This document shows, in pieces, positions 31,506 through 38,950 of a stretch of 43,873 bases of DNA. The notes beneath the pieces are model-generated. The model had not been told where the DNA came from. It did no database searches and saw only the letters and a list, made by a program, of their open reading frames with translations. The position numbers were made by a program, and so were the translations under genes. The stretch's first letter is position 1. Every line of letters begins with the position of its first letter. The stretch comes from Dokdonella_A sp964582225 (GTDB lineage Bacteria > Pseudomonadota > Gammaproteobacteria > Xanthomonadales > Rhodanobacteraceae), in assembly GCA_964582225.1 (NCBI GenBank), contig CAZORA010000019.1, forward strand, positions 1 to 43,873, written 5' to 3'.

Positions 31506-32465
31506 TCAGCACTCGAGCAGGCTGAGCAGCGCCGCCATGCGCACGAAGATGCCGTTGGCCACCTGCTGCAGAACGACCGACTGTGGCCCGTCAGCAATCT
31601 CGTCGGCAATCTCGACGCCGCGGTTGAGTGGCCCCGGATGCATCACGATCGCGTCCGGGCGTGCCAGCGCGAGGCGCCGTCGGTCCAGGCCGTAGCGCGC
31701 GAAATAGTCGCCTTCGCCAACCTCGGCGAGGCTTTCCATGCGCTCTTTCTGCAGGCGCAGCATGATGAGCACGTCGGCGCCCGCGACAGCGTGATCGAAG
31801 TCGCGGTCGAGTCGGCAGCCTGGAAACTCGTCGGCGTCCGGCAGCAGGCTGGCGGGGCCGCACAGGCGGATCTCGTCGGCGCCAAGCGCGCGCAGGCCGG
31901 CGACGTCCGAGCGCGCTACCCGCGAGTGCCGCACGTCGCCGCAGATCACCACCTTGAGTCCTTCGAGGTCACCCTTGTGGTCACGGATCGTGAGCAGGTC
32001 GAGCAGCCCCTGAGTCGGATGGGCGTGGTTGCCGTCGCCCGCGTTGAGGATCGCTGCGTGTCGCGCGCGCGCCGCGAGGTGCGCCGGAGTGCCGTTTTGC
32101 CGGTGGCGCACGACGAACGCGTCGGCCTGCATCGCTTCCAGCGTCGCCAACGTGTCTTCGAGGGTTTCGCCTTTGCAGGTGGACGAGCTGGCGATGTCGA
32201 AGTTCACCACCAGCGCGCCAAGGCGACGCGCGGCGAGCTCGAAGCTGATGCGGGTGCGCGTCGAGGGCTCGAAGAACAGCATCGCCACCGTGCGCTCGCG
32301 CAGCAGCGGCGGCAGCGGGCCGTCGCGCGCTTGTTCGCGCAGCGTCGCGGCGCGGTCGAGCAGCGCGATGATCTGTGCCGGCGTGAGCTCGGTGAGGCTC
32401 AGCAAATGGCGCAGCGCGGTCGGCGACTTTCGGCGGCACCCGCGGTCGATGGATGATTCAGTCAC
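31506..32465 (-). CDS. pyrB: Aspartate carbamoyltransferase catalytic chain
   Basis: A 319-residue ATCase, which joins aspartate to carbamoyl phosphate in pyrimidine synthesis. The FEPSTRTRISFE motif, carbamoyl-phosphate loop SSSTCKGETLEDT, HAHPTQGLLDLLTI, GDVRHSRVARSD, and MHPGPLNRG are all in order. No pyrI or inactive dihydroorotase-like pyrC' follows; the next gene is convergent pilU. In Pseudomonas the ATCase needs such a partner, so here the enzyme might use one encoded elsewhere or work alone. The GTG start overlaps the end of ruvX by 8 bp. Confidence 0.95.
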   Translation of the reverse strand: MTESSIDRGCRRKSPTALRHLLSLTELTPAQIIALLDRAATLREQARDGPLPPLLRERTVAMLFFEPSTRTRISFELAARRLGALVVNFDIASSSTCKGETLEDTLATLEAMQADAFVVRHRQNGTPAHLAARARHAAILNAGDGNHAHPTQGLLDLLTIRDHKGDLEGLKVVICGDVRHSRVARSDVAGLRALGADEIRLCGPASLLPDADEFPGCRLDRDFDHAVAGADVLIMLRLQKERMESLAEVGEGDYFARYGLDRRRLALARPDAIVMHPGPLNRGVEIADEIADGPQSVVLQQVANGIFVRMAALLSLLEC

Positions 32466-32904
32466 CGGCGCTCAGCCAGGAGTCGAGGATCACCGCTGCA
32501 GCCTGTGCATCGATGGCGTTTGCGTCGCGCCGGCGAGCGATCCCGCGCGCACGCAGCGCGGCGAAGCGGTGCGCCGCCTCGCGCGAGCTGAAGCGCTCGT
32601 CGACCAAGTGCACGCTGCGCCGGTAGCGCCGTTCGAGGGCGCGGGCGAAGTTCCGTACGGCGCGGCTCATGCTCTGCTCTTCGCCGTCCAGCGTCAGCGG
32701 CAAGCCGATCACCGCGCAGGCCGGCTGCCACTCGGCGAACAGCGCGTCCAGTCGCGCCCAATCGCCGCTCGCGATCGTGGTCAAGGGGCGCGCGTCGGCG
32801 GTCATGCGCTGCCCGACGGCAACCCCGATGGTGCGCTGGCCGTAGTCGAAGCCGAGCACCACGGCGGCGCGTGAGACGGCCGGCGAATCAGGCGTGTCCG
32901 GCAT
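32458..32904 (-). CDS. ruvX: Holliday junction resolvase-like RuvX (YqgF)
   Basis: A 148-residue RNase H-fold protein. In E. coli YqgF acts in maturation of the 16S rRNA 5' end; the Holliday junction role is from structural analogy. It has AVVLGFDYGQRTIGVAVG with the catalytic Asp, the VIGLPLTLDGEE strand, and the conserved HLVDERFSSREA and ANAIDAQAAAVILDSWL, the last carrying the second acidic site. It overlaps algH by 17 bp and pyrB by 8 bp. The same order, algH-ruvX-pyrB, occurs in Pseudomonas. Confidence 0.93.
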   Translation of the reverse strand: MPDTPDSPAVSRAAVVLGFDYGQRTIGVAVGQRMTADARPLTTIASGDWARLDALFAEWQPACAVIGLPLTLDGEEQSMSRAVRNFARALERRYRRSVHLVDERFSSREAAHRFAALRARGIARRRDANAIDAQAAAVILDSWLSAGD

Positions 32905-33451
32905 AGCTCGCGAGCTGCAGGAGATCGACCCCGACCAGGCCCGCCGCGGCGCGCCAGCGCTCGTCGAGCGGCGTCTCGAACAGCACGCGATCGGCGACCG
33001 GCGCGGTCAGCCAGTGATTGTCGGTCAGCTCCTGCTCGAGCTGACCGGCGCCCCAGCCGGCGTAGCCGAGCGCGACCAGCGCATGCCGCGGGCCGCTGCC
33101 GGCGGCGATCGCCAGCAGGATGTCGCGCGAGGTGGTGAGGTTGATGTCCTCGGCGACGCGGAACGAGGATTCCCAGCTTGCAGGCCCGGTGTGCAGCACG
33201 AAGCCGCGCTCGGGCTGCACCGGCCCGCCGATCAACACCGGCGCATCAAGCACGTCGGTGAGCTCGGTGTGCATGTTCATCTGCGCCAGCACCTCGCCGA
33301 GCGAATACTCGGACAGACGGTTGATCAGGATGCCCATGGCGCCGTCCTCCCCGTGCTGGCAGACGAGCGCCACCGCGCGCGAGAAGTTCGGGTCGCGCAG
33401 CCCGGGCATCGCAATCAGGAGCTGGTTGTTGAGCGAAGCAGCATCGGCCAT
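32888..33451 (-). CDS. algH: AlgH/YqgE family protein
   Basis: A 187-residue YqgE/AlgH protein, named from a Pseudomonas locus affecting alginate; its biochemical role is not settled. It shows the family pattern SLNNQLLIAMPGLRDPNFSRAVALVCQHGEDGAMGILINR in parts, VLIGGPVQPERGFVLH, and ALGYAGWGAGQLEQELTDNHWL. The ATG at 33451 is chosen because the family begins MxxLxNQLLIAMP close to that point; the frame remains open upstream. It overlaps ruvX, and 53 bp separate it from the tonB-like gene. Confidence 0.93.
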   Translation of the reverse strand: MADAASLNNQLLIAMPGLRDPNFSRAVALVCQHGEDGAMGILINRLSEYSLGEVLAQMNMHTELTDVLDAPVLIGGPVQPERGFVLHTGPASWESSFRVAEDINLTTSRDILLAIAAGSGPRHALVALGYAGWGAGQLEQELTDNHWLTAPVADRVLFETPLDERWRAAAGLVGVDLLQLASYAGHA

Positions 33452-33504
33452 GTGGGCATTGTAGCTGCGCTGCGGGTGGCTATCGTCGCGGCAAGCGCTT
33501 CCGT

Positions 33505-34383
33505 TCAGCGGTTGCGCAGGATATCGCCCGGCAGGAACTGCCAAGTGCGCGAAATGTAGAGCTCGTCGACCTGCTCGCGGGAGGCGGGCAGGGCGGGAAA
33601 CGGCTCCGCCAGGCGAACGATGCGTATCGCCGCGTCGTCGAGCACCTTGTGTCCGCTGGACTGGATCACGTCGACGCTCAGCACCTGGCCGTTCCGCGCG
33701 AGGCCGACCGTCAGCACCAGCTGACCGTGCAGCTGACGGCGGCGTGCTTCGTCGGGATAGTTGAGGTTGCCGATGCGCTCGATCCGCGCGACCCAGGCGC
33801 GCATATAGGCGGCGAATTCATATTCGCGCGTGTTGGCCGAAACGTATTTCTTCTTCGGCCGTTTGGCATAACGGTCGCTCTCGCGGCGAAGCTCCTGGGC
33901 GAGGCGTGCCATTTCCATCTTGCGTCGCTCCAGATCGCTGGTTGCAGCTTGATCGAGCTCTGCCGGACGCGCGGTCGGTTCATCTCGCTGGACGCTGAAG
34001 TCGGCACGCGCGCTGGTCAGCTTCTGCGGCGCGCTGGCAGCAGACGGAGCCGGCGAGCTGGCTTCGATCGGCAACGGGGCGAGGCCGGCCGATGCGTCGG
34101 CCAGCGCGCCCGACACCGGCGCCGACGGGCGATGGGCTTCAGTGTGTTCGCCGCCGCCGCTGTTGCTGGTCTGAGCGAGAAAGTCGGCGCGCTCGGGTGT
34201 TTCCGTGTTGGCTGACTGCAGCAGGATGACGTCGAGCGACGGCAGTCGCGGCGCGGGTTCTTCGAAGTCGAAGCCGATGCCGAACGCGAGCACGGCGTGT
34301 GCCAAAAGCGAAAATGCGAGCGTGACGCCCAGGCGCTCGAGGCCGCGCGATCCACTGCCGTCGGGTGCCCCGCGCGCGCTCAC
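33505..34383 (-). CDS. TonB-type energy transducer
   Basis: A 292-residue protein with TonB architecture. A single N-terminal helix (VTLAFSLLAHAVLAFGIGF, about 20-38) precedes a long linker rich in Ala, Ser, Pro and Glu with a basic/charged helical part (MEMARLAQELRRESDRYAKRPKKK), and a C-terminal TonB domain from about 195 (YMRAWVARIERIGNLNYPDEARRR, LVLTVGLARNGQVLSVDVIQSSG). TonB proteins pass proton-motive energy to outer-membrane receptors such as the one at 5.2 kb; whether this one serves that receptor is not shown. GTG at 34383 overlaps the gshB stop. No exbB/exbD nearby. Similar genes next to gshB are known in Pseudomonas. Confidence 0.88.
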   Translation of the reverse strand: MSARGAPDGSGSRGLERLGVTLAFSLLAHAVLAFGIGFDFEEPAPRLPSLDVILLQSANTETPERADFLAQTSNSGGGEHTEAHRPSAPVSGALADASAGLAPLPIEASSPAPSAASAPQKLTSARADFSVQRDEPTARPAELDQAATSDLERRKMEMARLAQELRRESDRYAKRPKKKYVSANTREYEFAAYMRAWVARIERIGNLNYPDEARRRQLHGQLVLTVGLARNGQVLSVDVIQSSGHKVLDDAAIRIVRLAEPFPALPASREQVDELYISRTWQFLPGDILRNR

Positions 34384-35324
34384 GGCTCGGCTTCGAGCCG
34401 GTCGAACAACATGCCCGCGATGTTGATGCCGAACTGGGCGTCGAGCTCGCGGGCGCAGGTGGGTGAGGTGACGTTGATTTCAGTCAGCCAGTCGCCGATC
34501 ACGTCGAGCCCGACGAAGCGCAGTCCACGCCGGCGCAATTCGGGCGCCACCTCGGCGGCGATCCAGCGATCGCGCGCGGACAGCGGCACACCCACGCCCT
34601 TGCCGCCAGCGGCAAGGTTGCCGCGAAAATCGCTGCCCTGGGGCATGCGGGCGAGGGCGAAAGGTACCGGTTCGCCGTCGATGACCAGGATGCGCTTGTC
34701 GCCGTCGCGGATTTCCGGAATGTACTTCTGTGCGATTGTCAGATGACGGCCGCCGTCAGTGAGGGTTTCCAGGATCACGTTGAGGTTGGGGTCATCGGCA
34801 TGGGAGCGAAACACGCTGCGCCCGCCCATGCCATCGAGAGGCTTCAGCACGACCTGCCCGCAGTCGGCGCTGAAGCGGCGAAGTTCGCCCAGATCGCGCG
34901 CAACCAGGGTGGGCGCGCAGCACTGCGGAAACTGCAGCGCGAACAGTTTCTCGTTGGCGTCGCGCAGCGCGCGCGGATCGTTGACGACCAGCGCGCCGCC
35001 ACGTTGGGCCTGCTCGAGCACCAGCGTGTCGTAGAGAAACTGCTCGTCGACCGGCGGATCCTTGCGCGCGAGAATGACGTCCACCACGCCAAGTTCCTGC
35101 CACGCGGGCGCGCTCAAGGTGAACCAATTCTCCGGATCGTCGCGCACGGCCAGCGGCGCGAGGCGGCCGAAGGCGACGCCCTCGCGCAGCGCCAGATCGC
35201 CCTGGGTCGCGTAGAGCAACCGGTAGCCGCGCCGCTGCGCTTCGAGCAGCATCGCCAGCGTGGTGTCCTTGTGCGGATGGATCGTTGCGATCGGATCCAT
35301 CAGGACGGCGAGGGTTTTGCTCAT
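34380..35324 (-). CDS. gshB: Glutathione synthetase
   Basis: A 314-residue ATP-grasp enzyme that adds glycine to gamma-glutamylcysteine to make glutathione. It begins LAVLMDPIATIHPHKDTTLAMLLEAQRRG, the usual GshB start, then ILARKDPPVDEQFLYDT, VVLKPLDGMGGRSVFR (ATP-binding), AQKYIPEIRDGDKRILVIDGEPV, and the C-terminal FVGLDVIGDWLTEINVTSPT with metal ligands. The length matches E. coli (316). First gene of the gshB-tonB-algH-ruvX-pyrB run, in the order also seen near the Pseudomonas pil-chp cluster. Confidence 0.96.
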   Translation of the reverse strand: MSKTLAVLMDPIATIHPHKDTTLAMLLEAQRRGYRLLYATQGDLALREGVAFGRLAPLAVRDDPENWFTLSAPAWQELGVVDVILARKDPPVDEQFLYDTLVLEQAQRGGALVVNDPRALRDANEKLFALQFPQCCAPTLVARDLGELRRFSADCGQVVLKPLDGMGGRSVFRSHADDPNLNVILETLTDGGRHLTIAQKYIPEIRDGDKRILVIDGEPVPFALARMPQGSDFRGNLAAGGKGVGVPLSARDRWIAAEVAPELRRRGLRFVGLDVIGDWLTEINVTSPTCARELDAQFGINIAGMLFDRLEAEP

Positions 35325-35688
35325 CTCGATCTTCGGCTGCCTGCGCTGCGTGCGCGCAGCGATCCTGACGCTACGTGCCTGATCGCGTCACGCCGGGCGT
35401 CGCCGCGCGGCGTCAGATTCGCCCCGCTCGGTATCGGCGCCACGCCTTGCATATTACACTCGGCCAGCCGGCGGGAACGGGCCCCCGTGTCAAAGATGTG
35501 ACGAATCGTGCACTTGCGAGAAGAACTTGACAGTATCCTAAACGTGTTGGATAAGAACATTCGGCGACGCAGGCAGGGCGCAGCGGTCCTGGTCCCGATT
35601 TGGCGCGTTGCGGCACGGGGATTGCATGCTTCGTTCGCGGACCGCGCCGTACTGCAGCGGTATCACTGAGTGGGGTGGGGGAAACCAG
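35325..35688. other. Intergenic region between gshB and pilG
   Basis: The longest gene-free stretch (364 bp) of the window. It separates divergent gshB and pilG and must hold both promoters. I can only assign the pilG-side one at 35527-35555. About 134 bases separate its -10 from the pilG start, which leaves a long leader with no recognisable riboswitch. No clear gshB promoter pair was found. Confidence 0.6.
35527..35555 (+). promoter_or_regulatory. Sigma70-like promoter for the pil-chp operon
   Basis: TTGACA at 35527-35532 is a perfect -35; a 17-base spacer leads to GATAAG at 35550-35555, four of six bases of the -10. It lies about 135 bp before the pilG start and is the best promoter match I found in the window. 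It would drive pilG-pilI-pilJ-chpA. Confidence 0.6.
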
Positions 35689-36084
35689 GTGGACGACACA
35701 AAAGACGTATCCCTGAGCGGTATCAAGGTCATGGTCATCGACGATTCGAAGACCATCCGCCGCACGGCCGAGACCCTGCTGCGCAAAGAAGGTTGCGACG
35801 TCGTCACCGCGACGGATGGCTTCGAGGCGTTGGCGAAAATCTCCGACCAGCAGCCGCAGATCATCTTCGTCGACATCATGATGCCGCGTCTGGACGGCTA
35901 TCAGACCTGCGCGCTGATCAAGAACAACCAGCTCTTCAGATCGACACCGGTGATCATGCTGTCGTCGAAGGACGGTCTGTTCGACAAGGCTCGCGGGCGC
36001 ATCGTGGGGTCGGAGCAATATCTGACCAAGCCGTTCACCCGCGATGAACTCCTGGGTGCCATTCGCCGACACGTGAGCGGCTGA
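35689..36084 (+). CDS. pilG: Twitching-motility response regulator PilG
   Basis: A 131-residue single-domain receiver, output of the ChpA kinase in the pilus chemosensory pathway; PilG supports pilus extension and cAMP production. It has the acidic pair in VMVIDDSKTIRRTAETLL, the phosphorylated Asp at residue 62 in IIFVDIMMPRLDGYQ, and the Lys in YLTKPFTRDELL, nearly identical in wording to P. aeruginosa PilG (KVMVIDDSKTIRRTAETLL, VDIMMPRLDGYQTCALIKNN). The GTG at 35689 is chosen because it leaves a short tail before the core and GGGGG lies 7 bases upstream. No separate pilH follows. Confidence 0.93.
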   Translation: MDDTKDVSLSGIKVMVIDDSKTIRRTAETLLRKEGCDVVTATDGFEALAKISDQQPQIIFVDIMMPRLDGYQTCALIKNNQLFRSTPVIMLSSKDGLFDKARGRIVGSEQYLTKPFTRDELLGAIRRHVSG

Positions 36085-36128
36085 TGCGCGGGTGACGGAT
36101 CGGGGGCGCTGAACATCAAGGGGACGGG

Positions 36129-36206
36129 ATGATGCATGCAGCAAGAAGACATCGAGCGCCGGGGCGCTTGCCGGAGCGGAAGCGCAACGTGAGGAACGCG
36201 GCATGA
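36129..36206 (+). CDS. Possible 25-residue leader ORF ending on the pilI start
   Basis: ATG at 36129 (a second at 36132) opens a 25-codon frame, MMHAARRHRAPGRL..., very rich in Arg, whose TGA overlaps the pilI ATG in ATGA. AAGGGG lies 8-13 bases before the first ATG, a plausible ribosome site. It may be translated to couple ribosomes to pilI, or be chance. I know no homologue. It fills most of the pilG-pilI gap. Confidence 0.3.
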   Translation: MMHAARRHRAPGRLPERKRNVRNAA

Positions 36207-36754
36207 GCGGGCGCTCCGCAGCGGTATTGTCGCCTTACGAGGTGCTGGTGGGGTATGAGCAGCGCAGCCTCGCCCATTCCGCTGGCGCGCCCGAGCAGAT
36301 CGAAACCCCAGGCCTCTGGCGTGGAATCGGTTTCCGCATCGCCGGGCGCCGTTTCGCGAGCAGCATCGAGGAAGTCGGAGAAATCCTCACGCTGCCGTCG
36401 ATGACCGTCGTTCCCGGCGCGCGCAGCTGGCTGCTCGGGATCGCCAACGTGCGCGGCAATCTCGTCCCGATCATCGACCTGCAGGGGTTCGTCAGCGGTC
36501 TGCGCAGTCAGATCGGCGAAGCGACGCGCGTGCTCCTCGTGCGCCAGCTCGGCGGCAGCGTCGGGCTGCTGGTCGACGAGGTGCTCGGTCAGCGCAGCTT
36601 CGGAGCCGAGGTGCTGGCGGCCAGCGTCGGCGAGGTCGAGGGAGACTACAGTCGCTTCGTCGGCGAGAACGTGCGCCTCGATGGGGTGCAGTTCGGTCTT
36701 TTCAGCATGGCCGCGCTGGTCCGCAGCGCGCAGTTTCAGCAGGCCGCGGCATGA
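36203..36754 (+). CDS. pilI: CheW-like adaptor PilI
   Basis: A 183-residue CheW-domain protein, close to the 178 of P. aeruginosa PilI, linking PilJ to the ChpA kinase. It has WRGIGFRIAGRRFASSIEEVGEILTLPSMTVVPGARSWLLGIANVRGNLVPIIDLQGF in parts, a run typical of CheW, and ATRVLLVRQLGGSVGLLVDEVLGQRSF. About 45 residues precede the CheW core. GAGGAA lies 8-13 bases before the ATG. It is followed by pilJ after 61 bp. Confidence 0.93.
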   Translation: MSGRSAAVLSPYEVLVGYEQRSLAHSAGAPEQIETPGLWRGIGFRIAGRRFASSIEEVGEILTLPSMTVVPGARSWLLGIANVRGNLVPIIDLQGFVSGLRSQIGEATRVLLVRQLGGSVGLLVDEVLGQRSFGAEVLAASVGEVEGDYSRFVGENVRLDGVQFGLFSMAALVRSAQFQQAAA

Positions 36755-36815
36755 GGTCGGCTGGATTCCTAAAAGTCGCCGTGCAGCGGCAAACCTTGGC
36801 AATCGGGGGTGAAGC

Positions 36816-38852
36816 GTGAGTACTACAGCAGGTGCGCTTGGGCGGGAACGGGGCGGCAGCGCGAACACGGTGTTGTTCGTGCTGCTCGGTTTGCTGTTTG
36901 TTTTTGCGATCGTCGACTTCGTCTTGCTGTACCTCAACAACCGCGACGACCGCATGGCGGTGGCCAGCACCACCCAGATCCAGGTTCTCTCGCAGCAGCT
37001 CGCCAAGTACGCCGCGGAGGCTGCTGCGGGCAACGAGCTGGCGTTCCAGGAGCTGGACAGCACGCGGGGGGTCATCGACCTCAACGTGCGCAACCTGAAC
37101 AGCGGCGACCCGAAAACCGGCATGCCGGGCTATGCCAGCGCGTCCGGGGTGAGCAGTGATCTGCAAGCGCTGACCGCGAGCTGGGGGCAGCTGCAGGGCG
37201 ACGCCCGCAAGATCGTCGACAACCGCGATCTGGTGCTCAACGCGCACGCCAGCGCGAAGGAGTTCAGCGACAAGCTGTCCGCTCTGAATGCGCGCATGAC
37301 CGAGGTGGTCAATATCCTCACCGACCGCAACGCGGCGGCCTCGCAGATCTACCTCACCTCGCGACAGCTGCAGATCGCGGACCGCATGGGCGGCCGCGTC
37401 GGCAAGATCCTCTCTGGTGCCGAAGACACACTGGCCTCCGCCGCCGGTCTCGAGCGCGACGCGAGCCTCTACCAGCGAGTGCTGACCGGCCTGATCGACG
37501 GCGCTCCGGAGCTGAACGTCAAGGCGCTGGACAACGCCAACGCGCGCGACATCGTGCAAGACGTCGCCGCGCTGTGGGGCACGGTCAGCGAACCCGTGCG
37601 GGTGATCGCCGATGCCGCGCAGAGCCTGCAGGACTCGAAAGATGCGGCCGATGCCAGCTTCACCGACAGTCAGGGCGTGCTGCTGCGTGCCGGCATCGTC
37701 GCCAATCGGATCGACGAGGCGCCGAGCAAGCGCATGTTCCCGAACCCCATCTGGGGCGCCGCCGCAGCCGCGGGCGCGCTGCTCCTGTTGCTCTTTCTCG
37801 GCGTCAACCTGATTCGTGATCAGCAGCGGCGCTATCAGCGCACTGCCGAGCTCAACCAGCGCAACCAGGAGGCCATCCTGCGGCTGCTGGATGAGATGGG
37901 CTCGCTCGCCGAAGGCGACCTGACGGTGAAGGCGACGGTTACCGAAGACATTACCGGGGCCATCGCGGACTCGGTCAATTTCGCCGTCGAGGCGCTGCGC
38001 AGCCTGGTGACCACCATCAACGAGACCGCGGTGCAAGTATCCGCTGCAGCCCAGGAAACCCAGGCCACCGCCATGCAGCTTGCGGAAGCGGCGCAGCATC
38101 AGGCGCATCAGATCACTTCCGCATCGGCAGCGATCAACGACATGGCCAAGTCGATCGACGGCGTGTCGAAGAGCTCGATCGACAGCGCCGAGGTCGCCCA
38201 ACGCTCGGTGCAGATTGCCGCCAATGGCGCCCAGGTGGTGCGCCAGACGATTGCCGGCATGGACTCGATCCGCGATCAGATCCAGGAAACCTCGAAGCGA
38301 ATCAAGCGTCTCGGCGAATCCTCGCAGGAGATTGGCTCGATCGTCGAGCTGATCACCGACATCGCCGAGCAGACCAATATCCTGGCGCTCAACGCGGCAA
38401 TCCAGGCATCTTCCGCCGGCGAGGCCGGCCGCGGCTTTGCGGTGGTTGCGGACGAGGTGCAACGACTGGCCGAGCGTGCTTCCGGCGCGACCAAGCGAAT
38501 CGAGACCCTAGTGCAGACGATTCAGTCCGACACCAACGAGGCGGTCAGCTCGATGGAGCAGACCACCTCGGAAGTCGTCACCGGTGCGCGGCTCGCCGAA
38601 GACGCCGGTCAAGCCCTGGGTGAGATCGAAACCGTGTCGAACAACCTGGCCGGATTGATTCAGGGTATCTCGACTTCGGCGCGTCAGCAGTCGGCCGCCG
38701 CGACCAATATTTCGGCCACCATGAACGTGATTCAGGAAATCACTTCGCAGACCTCGCTGGGTGCCAGCCAGACCGCCGAATCGATCGGCAACCTGGCGCA
38801 GCTGGCGTCAGACCTGCGCCGTTCGGTAGCGGACTTCAAGCTGCCGGGATGA
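36816..38852 (+). CDS. pilJ: Pilus chemoreceptor PilJ
   Basis: A 678-residue methyl-accepting-type receptor, matching P. aeruginosa PilJ in size (682). TM1 is about residues 15-40 (LFVLLGLLFVFAIVDFVLLYL), then a periplasmic domain with repeated helices (about 41-305), TM2 about 312-330 (GAAAAAGALLLLLFLGVNLI), a HAMP segment, and the cytoplasmic coiled coil with hairpin tip AEQTNILALNAAIQASSAGE. The receptor's DNAA-type tip is intact. GTG at 36816 has GGGGGTGAAGC before it. The methylation-site segments are not identified with certainty. PilJ senses pilus-related input and passes it through PilI to ChpA. Confidence 0.95.
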   Translation: MSTTAGALGRERGGSANTVLFVLLGLLFVFAIVDFVLLYLNNRDDRMAVASTTQIQVLSQQLAKYAAEAAAGNELAFQELDSTRGVIDLNVRNLNSGDPKTGMPGYASASGVSSDLQALTASWGQLQGDARKIVDNRDLVLNAHASAKEFSDKLSALNARMTEVVNILTDRNAAASQIYLTSRQLQIADRMGGRVGKILSGAEDTLASAAGLERDASLYQRVLTGLIDGAPELNVKALDNANARDIVQDVAALWGTVSEPVRVIADAAQSLQDSKDAADASFTDSQGVLLRAGIVANRIDEAPSKRMFPNPIWGAAAAAGALLLLLFLGVNLIRDQQRRYQRTAELNQRNQEAILRLLDEMGSLAEGDLTVKATVTEDITGAIADSVNFAVEALRSLVTTINETAVQVSAAAQETQATAMQLAEAAQHQAHQITSASAAINDMAKSIDGVSKSSIDSAEVAQRSVQIAANGAQVVRQTIAGMDSIRDQIQETSKRIKRLGESSQEIGSIVELITDIAEQTNILALNAAIQASSAGEAGRGFAVVADEVQRLAERASGATKRIETLVQTIQSDTNEAVSSMEQTTSEVVTGARLAEDAGQALGEIETVSNNLAGLIQGISTSARQQSAAATNISATMNVIQEITSQTSLGASQTAESIGNLAQLASDLRRSVADFKLPG

Positions 38853-38950
38853 GCTGACCGCGATGAGCTTTCCTGCGCCCATCACGACTCTTTCGGCCGC
38901 GAACGCGACATACGCGGCCGTGCATGACGCCTCGCGTCGGGAGTAGCTGC

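Noticed and set aside
35462..35489. TTGACA read on the minus strand (TGTCAA at 35489 region) as a gshB promoter
   Set aside because: The nearest -10-like sequence on that strand is 31 bp away, too far for a sigma70 pair.
35494..35515. CRP/Vfr-like site in front of the pilG promoter
   Set aside because: Only one half (TGTGA) fits; the second half, GTGCA, matches TCACA at two of five bases.
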